A stretch of 64,000 nucleotides of DNA from Streptomyces althioticus (GTDB taxonomy: Bacteria > Actinomycetota > Actinomycetes > Streptomycetales > Streptomycetaceae). Below, in pieces: positions 6,803-15,040 of the stretch (position 1 is the stretch's first letter; each line of letters starts with the position of its first letter). The stretch is from positions 124,001 through 188,000 of the forward strand of contig BMSW01000001.1 in NCBI GenBank assembly GCA_014649355.1. The letters run 5' to 3'. A program made the position numbers and the translations under genes. The notes under the pieces were generated by a model, which had not been told where the DNA came from, searched no databases, and saw only the letters and a program-made list of their open reading frames with translations.

Positions 6803-8902
6803 ATGAGTGCCACCACTGCCGCGAACAAGAAGAAGCAGGCGGACAGTGGCCCGGTGCTGGACTGGAGTGCCGGTCACGGACCCGTGACCGGCGCCCTGTC
6901 CGCGACCACCGGAGCCCTGGCCATCGCCACGACCGGCGCCGCAACCGGCATGCCGCCCCTGTGGGCGCTCGCTGTCGGGGGTGCCGGCGCCCTCGGTCAC
7001 ACCGTCGCCGGGCTCAAGGTCCGCAACGCGGGCCGCACCCTCGCCTTCAAGGCCGCGTCCTGGCTGATCGGCGCCGGGTGGACCACCTGGGCCATGACCA
7101 CCGGCCCCCTCTCGTGGGCCGCCCTCGGCTCCCTCGCCACAATCGGCGTCGGCATGGGCGCCGGCGCCCGATCCGTCGCTCTCTACGAAGAGGCCCGCGA
7201 GGAAGAGGCCCTGGCCGCGGAGCGGCGCCAGATCGCGCAGGAGATGAGTGCGGAGCGTCGCCAGATCGCCGCGGAGTGGGTGGAGCGGATCCGCCGGATC
7301 TGCAACATCACCGTGCGCGTGCTGGCCGTGGAGATGTGGGAGACCGGCAACGGCTACTCCCTCGACCTCGAACCGCAGGGCGGCACCACCTACGACCGCA
7401 TCGCCCAGTACGCCGCGGCCCTGTCGGCGGACGCGAAGCTGCCGCACGGCTGCACCGCCGCGGTCGGCCCCGGCGTACACCAGGGCCGGGCGATCGTGGA
7501 CGTCACCACCCGCAACGTCCTCGCAGAGGCGCGCACCTACCCCGAGGACTACACGCCGCTGTCGATCCTGACCGGAATCCCCTGGGGCTTCCGCACCAAC
7601 GGTGACGACGTGCTCGCCTACCTGCGTGAACAGTGCGCTCTGGTCGTCGGGCCGACCGGGTCGGGCAAGACGAACATGCTGCACACGATCCTGGCCGGAC
7701 TCGCCCGCGCCGAGGACGTCCTGACGTGGGTGATCGACCTGAACGCCGGGTCGGCCGGCCTGCCCTGGGTGCGCCCCGCCCTGAGTGGCGAACTGAAGCA
7801 GGCGGACGGGAATCCGGTGCGGCCCGGTGTGGACTGGCTCGCCGGGACCTACGAGGAGGCGCTGAAGCTGCTGGACGCGGCGATCGCGGTCGGTCTGCAC
7901 CGCAAGCGCGCGTACCAGGAGCTGATGGCCAAGCACGACACGGACCTTCTGCCGGTGAGCGCGAAGATTCCGCAGATCATGCTGGTCATCGACGAGGGCG
8001 CGGAGATCCTGGTCAGCACCGACCGGCGGATGAAGGAACTCGCCAAGCGGATCTATGAGTTCATCCGCATGCACCGCTCCATGGGTGGTCGCACGATCAT
8101 CACCGCGCTCGGTGCGACGGGCAGCGTGCTGGGGAACCTGCTCATCCGCCGTGAGGCCAAGGTGCGCGTTGCTTTGACCGGTGGCGAGACCGAGGGCATG
8201 GATCTCTCCAAGATGTTCCCCGGTCGGCGCGGGCTGCGCGTGGATCAGGCGCCGTTCAAGGGTGCCGGCTTCATGGGCACCCCCGAGTCGCCGGGCGCGC
8301 TGTTCAAGGCGTGGCGGATCAAGCCCTCCCAGATCCGGGACATCACCGTCGCCACCAGCGACCGGCACCCGCGTCTGGACGCGGTGTCCGCGAATGCCGC
8401 GGGCGCCGACTACGCACGGCGGTGGGACGCGGAGCGCACGGCCTGGATGCGCGACCTCATCCCGGAAGCGACCGGCACCGAGCAGTCGGCGCCCGGTGCC
8501 GGGGCTGGGCTGAACCTGTCCGCCCACCGCACGGGGACGCCGCGCGGGGACGACGACCTGTTGCGCCGGTTCCGCGAGGAGATCGACGCTCAGTTCGCCA
8601 CCGCACCCGACCCCGACACCCCACCGCCCGCGGTGGGGCTGAACCTGTCCGCACTGCGCAAGGAGCAGGACAGTCCCGCGCAGCGGGCCGCGCTCGCCGC
8701 ACTCCTCGCCGCGGGCCGGGAAGGGACGGGCGCATCCGCGATCGCTCGTGCGCTGGCGGACGAGTACGGCACGACGCGGCAGACGGTCGTGGGCTGGCTC
8801 AAGACGTGGGCCGACGAGGGCACCGCGGTGCGGGTCGGGGAAGGCACCAAAGCCCGCTACGTCCACCGCGATCACATCCCTGAGTCGCCCTCGGGCGAGT
8901 AG
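6803..8902 (+). CDS. traB: TraB/TraSA-type FtsK-like DNA translocase
   Basis: 699 residues. Two or three hydrophobic segments (about 30-120) anchor the protein. A P-loop GPTGSGKT lies at about 283-290 and a Walker B strand IMLVIDEGAE at about 395. The core resembles FtsK/SpoIIIE hexameric motors. The C-terminal 70 residues form a winged helix (SAIARALADEYGTTRQTVVGWL), equivalent to the FtsK gamma domain. In Streptomyces conjugation a single such protein moves double-stranded plasmid DNA between hyphae by recognising short repeats at clt. A GACAAG repeat cluster lies immediately downstream and is the likely target. The start is fixed by its 1-nt distance from the upstream stop. This is the core transfer gene of the element. 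Confidence 0.9.
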   Translation: MSATTAANKKKQADSGPVLDWSAGHGPVTGALSATTGALAIATTGAATGMPPLWALAVGGAGALGHTVAGLKVRNAGRTLAFKAASWLIGAGWTTWAMTTGPLSWAALGSLATIGVGMGAGARSVALYEEAREEEALAAERRQIAQEMSAERRQIAAEWVERIRRICNITVRVLAVEMWETGNGYSLDLEPQGGTTYDRIAQYAAALSADAKLPHGCTAAVGPGVHQGRAIVDVTTRNVLAEARTYPEDYTPLSILTGIPWGFRTNGDDVLAYLREQCALVVGPTGSGKTNMLHTILAGLARAEDVLTWVIDLNAGSAGLPWVRPALSGELKQADGNPVRPGVDWLAGTYEEALKLLDAAIAVGLHRKRAYQELMAKHDTDLLPVSAKIPQIMLVIDEGAEILVSTDRRMKELAKRIYEFIRMHRSMGGRTIITALGATGSVLGNLLIRREAKVRVALTGGETEGMDLSKMFPGRRGLRVDQAPFKGAGFMGTPESPGALFKAWRIKPSQIRDITVATSDRHPRLDAVSANAAGADYARRWDAERTAWMRDLIPEATGTEQSAPGAGAGLNLSAHRTGTPRGDDDLLRRFREEIDAQFATAPDPDTPPPAVGLNLSALRKEQDSPAQRAALAALLAAGREGTGASAIARALADEYGTTRQTVVGWLKTWADEGTAVRVGEGTKARYVHRDHIPESPSGE

Positions 8903-8904
8903 TG

Positions 8905-9052
8905 CTTGTCGCTTGTCACCCGTCCCGCACGCACACCCCTTCTCGGGGTGTCGTGGGGGTCGGAAACGGCTTGTGACCTGCAAGGCGACAAGCGACAAGA
9001 CAAGCAAGGCGACAAGACAAGCGACAAGCCGCACGACAAGTCAGACGACAAG
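8905..9052. repeat. GACAAG repeat cluster, candidate clt (TraB recognition) site
   Basis: Eight GACAAG hexamers lie in 66 nt on the + strand, starting at 8987, 8994, 8999, 9011, 9016, 9023, 9035 and 9047. Several are at 5, 7 or 12 nt spacing and most fit (G)CGACAAG. Two inverted CTTGTC copies occur at 8905 and 8912. The cluster begins two nucleotides after the traB stop. In Streptomyces plasmids the clt locus lies beside or within traB and consists of short direct repeats bound by the TraB winged helix, so this is the natural candidate. The consensus differs from the GACCCGGA type known to me. Confidence 0.65.
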
Positions 9053-9116
9053 CCATCGGCGGGCAGCACCCGGGTTTCAGGTGCCGCCCGCCGGCCGTTG
9101 CCCAAGGGGGCCGCTC

Positions 9117-9308
9117 ATGATCGTGACCCTGTCCGCCGTCGCCCTCTTCGGGCTCCTGACGTTCGTCCTCATCCGCTCCCGCTACGTCGGCCCGGGCGCC
9201 GCGCTCGCGGTGTTCCTCTTCGGGTTCTTCACCGCCGATACCGGAGCCTCCACCGCCATCCGCGCCGCCATACAGGCTCTCATCAACGCCGCATCCACCA
9301 TCGCCTGA
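9117..9308 (+). CDS. Small hydrophobic Spd-like protein
   Basis: 63 residues beginning at the ATG in CTCATG, directly after the GACAAG cluster. There are two hydrophobic helices: about 3-20 (VTLSAVALFGLLTFVLI) and 30-60, with a short RSRY turn. Small membrane proteins at this position after traB in Streptomyces elements are usually called Spd (spread) proteins and enlarge the pock. The name here rests on size, hydrophobicity and position only. A GGGG stretch 8 nt upstream can serve as ribosome site. Confidence 0.6.
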   Translation: MIVTLSAVALFGLLTFVLIRSRYVGPGAALAVFLFGFFTADTGASTAIRAAIQALINAASTIA

Positions 9309-9332
9309 TCTACCGGAAGGGAGACACCTGCC

Positions 9333-9839
9333 GTGAGCGAGACCGAGAACGCCGCCACCGACTGGTGGCCGCGCATGAGCGATGACGCGGCCAACGCCGA
9401 AGCCCGCCGCATCATCGACGACGTCTACCGGCCCGCCCCGCCCCCGGCGCCCATCCCGACGTCCTACCACGACGACACCGAGCCCCCGACCGTCGGGGAC
9501 GCGCCGCCGGTCTGGCAGGACGACCGCCGGATCGTGCCCGCCTGGGCTGCCGGAACGGCGGTCGCCTCCATCGGGATCGGCGCCGGCACCACCGGGGTCG
9601 GATGCGGGATCTGGCTCGTGCTGAAGGGATTCGCCTCCATGTCCGTGACCGGCGTCGTCTGCATGGGCGTCCTCCTCTCCGGCATCGCGTTCGCGGCCCT
9701 GTCCATCGGCGCCGCGTTCTCCCGCGCCAGGCGCTCCGTCTCCAAGGCGGTCTACACCGGGCCGGTCACCAAGAACACCCACGTCACCACCCACACCCTG
9801 GGCGCGTTCGCCCGCTCCCACACCCATCTGCACAACTGA
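9333..9839 (+). CDS. Spread-type membrane protein (possibly DUF6251)
   Basis: 168 residues. A Pro-rich hydrophilic N-terminus (about 1-68) is followed by two hydrophobic segments (about 69-95 and 100-130) and a basic tail that ends in the pattern FARSHTHLHN. Paired transmembrane segments with a terminal FAR(T/S)H motif are, as I recall, typical of DUF6251/Spd proteins in Streptomyces mobile elements. GTG at 9333 has AAGGGAGA about 10 nt upstream. It lies 24 nt after the small Spd-like gene and 12 nt before the next gene, so the three are probably one transcript. Confidence 0.6.
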   Translation: MSETENAATDWWPRMSDDAANAEARRIIDDVYRPAPPPAPIPTSYHDDTEPPTVGDAPPVWQDDRRIVPAWAAGTAVASIGIGAGTTGVGCGIWLVLKGFASMSVTGVVCMGVLLSGIAFAALSIGAAFSRARRSVSKAVYTGPVTKNTHVTTHTLGAFARSHTHLHN

Positions 9840-9851
9840 CAGGAGCCTGCC

Positions 9852-10355
9852 GTGACCACCCAGACAACGAACGCCGCCACCCTGGCCGACCAGGCCGCCG
9901 AGGCGATCCGCGGCATCAACCACACCACGCGTACGCCGGGCGAGGGGTGGCAGTACCCCGGTGACGCCTACACCCTCATCGGGACACTCGCCCACCTGTC
10001 CCGCATGCTTCCGCAAGCCATCACCCAGGCAATCCAGCCCGTGACCGACGCGCATCAGGCCGACCGGCTCACCGTCGATGACGGCACCGATCCCGCTCAG
10101 GCCGCATCACGCGCCGTGCAGACCACCCGCCTCGCCATCAGCCGCGCCATGCACCTGTCGCAAGCCCTGGACGCCGTGCACTCCGCCCTGGCTCCCCTCG
10201 GTTGCCGGGTGGATGACGAGCCGGAGGAAGAGCCGTGCGGGGAGGGCATGTGCCAGTGCTACTGCGTCGGCGTCCTGCACGCCTGCGGGTGCGACTGCCC
10301 CCGATGCCCGTACTGCCAGCAGGACCCCGAGAACTGCGACTGCCCCGACCAGTAG
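9852..10355 (+). CDS. Hypothetical AICE protein with Cys-rich C-terminus
   Basis: 167 residues from a GTG with AGGAG 7 nt upstream. Residues 1-125 are predicted mostly helical and hydrophilic. The last 40 residues contain eleven cysteines in CxC and CxxC spacings (CQCYC, CGCDCPRCPYC, CDC), suggesting one or two metal-binding knuckles. I recognise the pattern as a hypothetical protein frequent after spd genes in Streptomyces elements but know no function. It is the last gene before a strong terminator, so it closes the transfer transcript. Confidence 0.65.
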   Translation: MTTQTTNAATLADQAAEAIRGINHTTRTPGEGWQYPGDAYTLIGTLAHLSRMLPQAITQAIQPVTDAHQADRLTVDDGTDPAQAASRAVQTTRLAISRAMHLSQALDAVHSALAPLGCRVDDEPEEEPCGEGMCQCYCVGVLHACGCDCPRCPYCQQDPENCDCPDQ

Positions 10356-10362
10356 CTGCGCC

Positions 10363-10405
10363 AAGGGCGACCCCCGCGTCTCGCCAAAGAACCGGGGTCG
10401 CCCTT
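10363..10405 (+). terminator. Intrinsic terminator after the transfer module
   Basis: A perfect 12-bp stem (AAGGGCGACCCC at 10363-10374 with 10394-10405) and a 19-nt loop lie 7 nt after the preceding stop codon. It separates the transfer genes from the replication genes. Confidence 0.7.
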
Positions 10406-10444
10406 GCTCGCCAGTCACCCTTCAAGGAACTGGAGACATCCAGC

Positions 10445-11293
10445 ATGACCCAACCCTCCGACATTCGGCGAGAGCACCTACGCACGGCGCTCGACCTGGC
10501 CGCCTCAGGCATTCCGCCGCTGCCCCTACGGGCGGGCAAGGTCCCGTTCGCCAACTGCCGCCGCTGCGCCAACAACGCCTGCGGCGGTCGACCCAACATG
10601 AAGACCCCGGGGCCCTGCGTCTGCCCCGGCCCGTGCCACGCGTGGGCGGCCGCGACCACCGATCCGGACGTCATCACCTCCGGGCCCTGGCGCCGCGCCT
10701 GGCTGCGAGCCGAGGCGGTCGCCTACCACCCCGGCGGCGCCGACCTGACGGTCGTGGACTGCGACAACGCCGACGCCATCGCGTGGGCCCGCAAGACCCT
10801 GCCCGCCACCCGGACCGTGCCCACGACCCGCGGTGAGCACTGGCTCTACCGCGGGACGATGCCGTCGGCCAACGGCGTGAGGCCCGGCGTGGACATCAAG
10901 TCCACGATGGCCTACGCCCGCTGGCTCGGGTTTGGTACTGGCACCATGGCCGCGCTGCCGGATTTTGTGCGCGCGCTCACCGCAGCCAAGCCCGCGGCCC
11001 CCGTACCCGTGAGGGTTCCCGCGCTGGTCGGGGGCGGGGAGTGCCGCCACCGCACGCCCGCCTACCTCGAACGCGGGGTCGCCATGGCCGTACAGCGCAT
11101 CACCGAGACGTCCAGCGGCGTGCACGCGGCCGTGTACCGGACGTTCCTGGCCGTGCTGTCTACGCACGGCCGGTGCGGCTGCCTCACCGAGGACCACGTC
11201 GCGCGCCTGTTCACCGCCGCGCAGGCCAAGGGCGAGACCTCCCGGCACTGCACTGAAGCGTGGACCAACGCCCGCACGCGATTGGGGCTGTGA
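10445..11293 (+). CDS. Prim-pol replication protein (RepPP type)
   Basis: 282 residues from the ATG at 10445. The N-terminal 200 residues are a bifunctional primase/polymerase (AEP) domain: a Cys-rich insert (CRRC, NACGG, CVCPGPCH, about 39-66) is followed by the metal-binding strand VVDCDNADA (about 98-106) and then TTRGEHWLYRG and the GVDIKS strand. The tail (about 200-282) is helical. AICEs fall into classes by replication protein (RepSA, RepAM or prim-pol), and this gene places the element in the prim-pol class. A GGAG about 11 nt upstream supports the start. The next gene, an ATPase, starts 2 nt after this stop, so the pair is probably a primase plus helicase-like unit acting at the downstream iteron region. 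Confidence 0.85.
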   Translation: MTQPSDIRREHLRTALDLAASGIPPLPLRAGKVPFANCRRCANNACGGRPNMKTPGPCVCPGPCHAWAAATTDPDVITSGPWRRAWLRAEAVAYHPGGADLTVVDCDNADAIAWARKTLPATRTVPTTRGEHWLYRGTMPSANGVRPGVDIKSTMAYARWLGFGTGTMAALPDFVRALTAAKPAAPVPVRVPALVGGGECRHRTPAYLERGVAMAVQRITETSSGVHAAVYRTFLAVLSTHGRCGCLTEDHVARLFTAAQAKGETSRHCTEAWTNARTRLGL

Positions 11294-11295
11294 GC

Positions 11296-12771
11296 ATGGA
11301 AGACGACGACAAGAACCCGGCCCGGAAGGTCATCGCGGACTACGCCCAAGAGCGCTTCCGCTACTTCCGCACCGCCGACGGCACCGTCTACGCACAGCGC
11401 AAGGGCCACCCCGTGGCCCGCCCGATCCGTTCCCAGGGCACCACCGGAAGCCACCGCCAAGAACTCATGGTCGGCCTATTCAAGGACGGGCTCGGCACGT
11501 TCAACGGCACCGCGATGAAGGAGGCACTCGACTTGATCGAAGCACTCGCCCTCACCGAGCAGGTCCAGCCCGTCCACATCCGCGTCGCACCCGGCTTGGA
11601 CGGGGCCACCTGGCTGGACCTTGGCCGCAACGACGGCCAGTCCGTCCGCATCCACCCCACCGGCTGGGACATCCGCACCCCCGACCCGGCAGAGGTGTGC
11701 TGGCGGCGCACCCAGCTCACCGGCGAACTGCCCCTGCCCGCCAAGGACACCAACGGCAAGGGCATCGACCTGCTCTTCAGGCTCTGCAACTTCGCCAACG
11801 CCGAAACCGAGTGCCTGGCCATGGCCTGGCTCATCGGCTGCCTAGAACCCTCCGTGCCCGTCCCCGCCCCCTTCCTCACCGGCCCCCAAGGCGCGGGGAA
11901 GTCCACGGGCGGACGGATGCTCATTCGGATCATCGAGGGCATGACGGGGGACCTCCGCAGGGCCCCGAAGGACGAGGACAACCTGATCGCCGCCGTCGCG
12001 GCGGGATGGGTCACGGCGCTGGACAACCTCTCCCACATGACCCCGGACCTGTCCGACGCGATGTGCTGCATCGTCACCGGGGCCGAGAGCGTCAAGCGGG
12101 CCCTGTTCACCGACGGAGACGTCTTCCGCGCCCGCTACCGCCGCCCCCTGCTCCTGACCGGCATCGACGTCGGCGTCATCCGCCCCGACCTCGCCGAACG
12201 CCTCCTGCCGCTGCGCCTGGAACGCCCGAAGGTGCGGCGCACCGAAGCGGAACTGTGGGCGGAGTACGCCGAAGCCCTGCCCGTCATGCTCGGCTCCCTG
12301 CTGGACCTGACCGTCAAGGTCCGCGCCGCCACCGCGGAGACGCCCACCGACCTGCGCATGGCGGACTTCGCCCACCTGTGCGCCCAGATCGACGAAGCGA
12401 TGGGCCTCGGAGCGCTGGCGGCCTACCGGGCCGGGCTGGACGACCTCAACGACGACGTCATCGAGGGCGACCTGCTCGCGCAGACCGTGCTGCAGTACGC
12501 GGCCGGCATGCAACCCGGGGCACAGGAGCGGATGACGTCCGCCGAGTGGCTGCACCATCTCACCCGGCTCTACAGCGGCGAGGACTGCCGCCCGCTGCCC
12601 AAGGGGTGGCCGACCACCGGCAAGGTCCTCTCCGACCGGCTCAAGCGCCTTCAACCCACCCTCGCCGCCCGCGGCCTGCTCGTCGACTGGGGACGCACCC
12701 GCGAAGCCCGCTACATCGAGCTGACCGAACCCGCGCCGGCACCCGGGCCGCAACAAGGGGCCGCGTTCTGA
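11296..12771 (+). CDS. P-loop ATPase, probable replicative helicase partner of the prim-pol
   Basis: 491 residues from the ATG at 11296, 2 nt after the prim-pol stop. The Walker A motif GPQGAGKST is at about 196-204. Further strands, including GWVTALDNLSHM at about 236-247 and LLLTGIDVGVI at about 283-293, resemble D5/SF3-like helicase ATPase cores. The C-terminus (about 400-491) contains a winged-helix-like segment ending in a region that could bind DNA. In prim-pol AICEs and phages the AEP domain is usually fused to or followed by such a helicase; here they are separate, coupled genes. It may load at the iterons that lie 180 nt downstream. Confidence 0.75.
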   Translation: MEDDDKNPARKVIADYAQERFRYFRTADGTVYAQRKGHPVARPIRSQGTTGSHRQELMVGLFKDGLGTFNGTAMKEALDLIEALALTEQVQPVHIRVAPGLDGATWLDLGRNDGQSVRIHPTGWDIRTPDPAEVCWRRTQLTGELPLPAKDTNGKGIDLLFRLCNFANAETECLAMAWLIGCLEPSVPVPAPFLTGPQGAGKSTGGRMLIRIIEGMTGDLRRAPKDEDNLIAAVAAGWVTALDNLSHMTPDLSDAMCCIVTGAESVKRALFTDGDVFRARYRRPLLLTGIDVGVIRPDLAERLLPLRLERPKVRRTEAELWAEYAEALPVMLGSLLDLTVKVRAATAETPTDLRMADFAHLCAQIDEAMGLGALAAYRAGLDDLNDDVIEGDLLAQTVLQYAAGMQPGAQERMTSAEWLHHLTRLYSGEDCRPLPKGWPTTGKVLSDRLKRLQPTLAARGLLVDWGRTREARYIELTEPAPAPGPQQGAAF

Positions 12772-12790
12772 ACGCGAGGTCACCGCACAA

Positions 12791-12840
12791 CAGCAAGAAG
12801 AGCACCCGGGGCGACGCGGCGGTGGGTGCTCCTCTTGCTG
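12791..12840 (+). terminator. Intrinsic terminator after the replication genes
   Basis: A 17-bp stem with a single G-U pair (CAGCAAGAAGAGCACCC with 12824-12840) and a 16-nt loop lies 19 nt after the ATPase stop. Confidence 0.75.
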
Positions 12841-12952
12841 TTCGGTGCGCAGCACCGCCCGAAGGACGCGCCGCGCAGCGGCTCCTTCTTCACGTTCTAA
12901 GCCGCACACGACAACAGACACCACCCCTCTTTTTTTCCTAAGTAGGGGAACG

Positions 12953-13150
12953 CTGCGTCACCTGCGTCACACGAGACGGAAAACGGCCCCTGACCAGCCG
13001 GAAAGAGCGTGACGCAGAGCCGATCCGTCTGCGTCATTCTGCGTCACCTGCGTCACGCCCCCGTGACGCAGGTGACGCACCTCAACCGCGCTCCGTCACA
13101 GATTCCCGCAGGTCAGGAGCCTAAATGACGCAGGTGACGCTGTGACGCAG
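12953..13150. repeat. CTGCGTCA iteron array, candidate oriV
   Basis: Nine perfect copies of CTGCGTCA or its complement occur in 200 nt: direct at 12953, 12962, 13029, 13039 and 13048, inverted at 13010, 13064, 13126 and 13143. Degenerate copies are at 13073 and 13135. Two opposed copies build a perfect 13-bp inverted repeat with a CCCC loop (13045-13074). Adjacent copies are 9-10 nt apart, one helical turn. A T-rich stretch (12931-12937) precedes the array. Repeats of this density directly after prim-pol and helicase genes are the hallmark of a replication origin. They could also bind the excisionase. Confidence 0.7.
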
Positions 13151-13210
13151 AAATCCGAACCTCGGACAGGTACGCGCTCCGCCATGACCAGAGCCCCAAA
13201 GGAGACGCCC

Positions 13211-13399
13211 GTGGCACGCCCCCAGATGCTCAAACTCGCCGAAGTCCTAGAAGAGATCGACATGAGCCGCGCCGCCTTCTACCGCATGCGCGCCCGCGGC
13301 CAAGCCCCCCGCCTCCGCAAGCTCCCCAACGGCCAACTCCGTGTCAGTCGCGCCGACCTGGACGCCTGGTGGGAGCGCTGCGAGCAGCACGCCGCATAG
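13211..13399 (+). CDS. xis: Excisionase / MerR-like HTH protein (Xis)
   Basis: 62 residues from the GTG at 13211. This start is chosen because AAAGGAGA lies 6 nt upstream; longer starts at 13142 and 13184 lack a ribosome site and would overlap the iteron array. The whole protein is an excisionase-type winged helix: LKLAEVLEEIDMSRAAFYRM (about 8-27), then RLRKLPNGQLRVSRADLDAW (about 35-54). It stands 60 nt before the integrase, separated by a strong hairpin. Its family directs excision by bending DNA at attL/attR together with Int. Confidence 0.85.
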   Translation: MARPQMLKLAEVLEEIDMSRAAFYRMRARGQAPRLRKLPNGQLRVSRADLDAWWERCEQHAA

Positions 13400-13415
13400 A
13401 TCACATCGCTTCAAC

Positions 13416-13440
13416 GGGGCCCGCGCTGAGCGCGGGCCCC
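13416..13440 (+). terminator. Terminator between xis and int
   Basis: GGGGCCCGCG (13416-13425) pairs with 13431-13440 around a 5-nt loop, followed by TCGTC. It may limit read-through so that int is expressed separately from xis. Confidence 0.6.
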
Positions 13441-13459
13441 TCGTCACATCTGGAGAGAC

Positions 13460-14875
13460 ATGCTCACGTACGACGTCGATATCTGGTCCATTCGCAAGCG
13501 CGCCGGCCGCCCCAAGCCGTGGGAGCTGCGCTGGAGGGTGGGCGAGCGTCCTCACTCCCGCAGTTTCAAGTTGAAGCCACAGGCGGATGGGCGCCGTGCC
13601 GAGTTGATGGCGGCACTGCGGGACCAGCAGCAATTCGACGAGGAAACGGGACTTCCCACACGTGAGTTGATGGCTCTCACCTCTCCCTCCTGGTACGAGC
13701 ACGTGACGGAGTACGTCCTCATGAAGTGGCCACGTGCCGCCGCCAAGCACCGGGCAAGCATCGCGGAATCTCTCGCGGTCGTGACGCCCGTGCTCGTCAC
13801 CAGCAAGCGGGGGGCGCCTCGCCCTTCGGTGCTACGTGACGCGCTCTATCAGTGGGCATTCCGAGCAGTCCGTGGACCGGAGGGCGCTTGGGTGCCCCGC
13901 CATCTAGCTCAGGAACCCCCGGTGGAGATCCGCACGGCACTGGAATGGGTCGCAGCCCGCTCCATCAAGGTCAAGGACTTGGAGGACCCGGCCCTCCTCC
14001 GCCCCGCCCTTGAAGCCCTCTCGCTCCGCCTGGACGGGGCTAAGGCTGCCGAGAACACCGCCCGCCGTAAGCGCATGGTCCTGAGCAACGTCCTCCGCTA
14101 CACGGTTGAGGAGAAGGGGCTACTCTCCTCCAACCCTCTCCCGCGAGTGGACTGGACTCCGCCCGAGAGCGACGACGAAATCGACTTCCGGTACGTGCCG
14201 GACCCCCGCTTGGCGAGGTCGCTGCTCGGGGCAGTCCGCGACTCCGGGCCGCGTGGTCAGCACCTCCACGCGTTCTTCGGATGCCTCTACTACGCCGCCA
14301 TGCGACCTGGCGAGATCGTCGCGCTCACGGAATCTGACTGCACCCTGCCGCCCAACTCTCCCGACACCGTTCAGGAGTGGGGCGAACTCCTGCTCGGGGA
14401 GAGCCGCCCGGAAGTTGGCGGCGGCTGGACGGATGAGGGCACGTCGTACGAGAAGCGGGGGCTGAAGCGTCGTAAGCAGGGTGCGACGCGGACCGTACCC
14501 ATTCCGCCCGTACTCGTGCACCTCCTGCGTCAGCACATCGAGCGCTACGGCACTGCCGATGATGGTCGGCTCTTTCGGGCCTCGCGGGGCGGGCGTATCC
14601 CGTCCACGGAGTACTGCGACCTATGGGAGAGAGCGCGCAAGGCGGTGCTTTCGCCCCGTGAGGTGAAGTCGGACCTCGCCGCCGTGCCTTACTCCCTCCG
14701 GCATGCGGGAGTCTCGCTCTGGATCAAATCGGGGGTGGACCCGGCGGAGGTCGCCGCTCGCGCCGGCCACAGCATCGCAGTGCTGTACCGCTTCTACGCG
14801 AAGATCCTCAAGGGCGGTCAGCAGCACTCCAACGATCTGATCTCTCGCGCCCTGCAAGACGGCGACACCCTCTGA
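13460..14875 (+). CDS. int: Tyrosine recombinase, AICE integrase
   Basis: 471 residues. An N-terminal arm-binding and SAM-like region (about 1-240) precedes the catalytic domain. Arg box I is in MRPGEIVAL (about 281). Box II reads YSLRHAG (about 410-416), so the first His of the usual HxLRH is Tyr, a change common in actinobacterial integrases. The histidine of AGHS is followed by the nucleophile Tyr in YRFYAK (about 445). ATG at 13460 follows GGAGAG. The gene ends 137 nt from the 3' end of tRNA-Ser(UGA), the normal arrangement in which att overlaps the tRNA 3' end. It catalyses site-specific integration and, with Xis, excision. Confidence 0.93.
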   Translation: MLTYDVDIWSIRKRAGRPKPWELRWRVGERPHSRSFKLKPQADGRRAELMAALRDQQQFDEETGLPTRELMALTSPSWYEHVTEYVLMKWPRAAAKHRASIAESLAVVTPVLVTSKRGAPRPSVLRDALYQWAFRAVRGPEGAWVPRHLAQEPPVEIRTALEWVAARSIKVKDLEDPALLRPALEALSLRLDGAKAAENTARRKRMVLSNVLRYTVEEKGLLSSNPLPRVDWTPPESDDEIDFRYVPDPRLARSLLGAVRDSGPRGQHLHAFFGCLYYAAMRPGEIVALTESDCTLPPNSPDTVQEWGELLLGESRPEVGGGWTDEGTSYEKRGLKRRKQGATRTVPIPPVLVHLLRQHIERYGTADDGRLFRASRGGRIPSTEYCDLWERARKAVLSPREVKSDLAAVPYSLRHAGVSLWIKSGVDPAEVAARAGHSIAVLYRFYAKILKGGQQHSNDLISRALQDGDTL

Positions 14876-14951
14876 TCCTGGCCCACAGATGGCCCATACG
14901 CACTGGTCAAACCCGGGATACGGGCGAGCCGGGGTGAGACAGGGTGAACGC

Positions 14952-14987
14952 AGAAGGGGTGCCGCTCCGGAGAGTGGCACCCCTTCT
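14952..14987 (+). terminator. Terminator of the integrase gene
   Basis: AGAAGGGGTGCC (14952-14963) pairs perfectly with 14976-14987 around a 12-nt loop. It lies between int and the tRNA-Ser gene and could act on both strands. Confidence 0.7.
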
Positions 14988-15011
14988 GACCTGCAACGTC
15001 TACGACCTGCG

Positions 15012-15040
15012 CGGAGGCGGTGGGATTTGAACCCACGGTG
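15012..15040. other. Probable integration junction (att) in the tRNA-Ser 3' end
   Basis: The tRNA 3' end faces the integrase gene, so the att core must overlap this end of the tRNA. The exact core cannot be set because the other copy is not present in the window. Confidence 0.55.

Noticed and set aside
8987..9052. GACAAG repeats as a CRISPR array
   Set aside because: Repeats are only 6-8 nt, spacers are absent or 1-6 nt, and no cas gene is near.
1..14950. Second att site inside the window
   Set aside because: I looked for a second copy of the tRNA-Ser 3' end and found none; the element must continue to the left.
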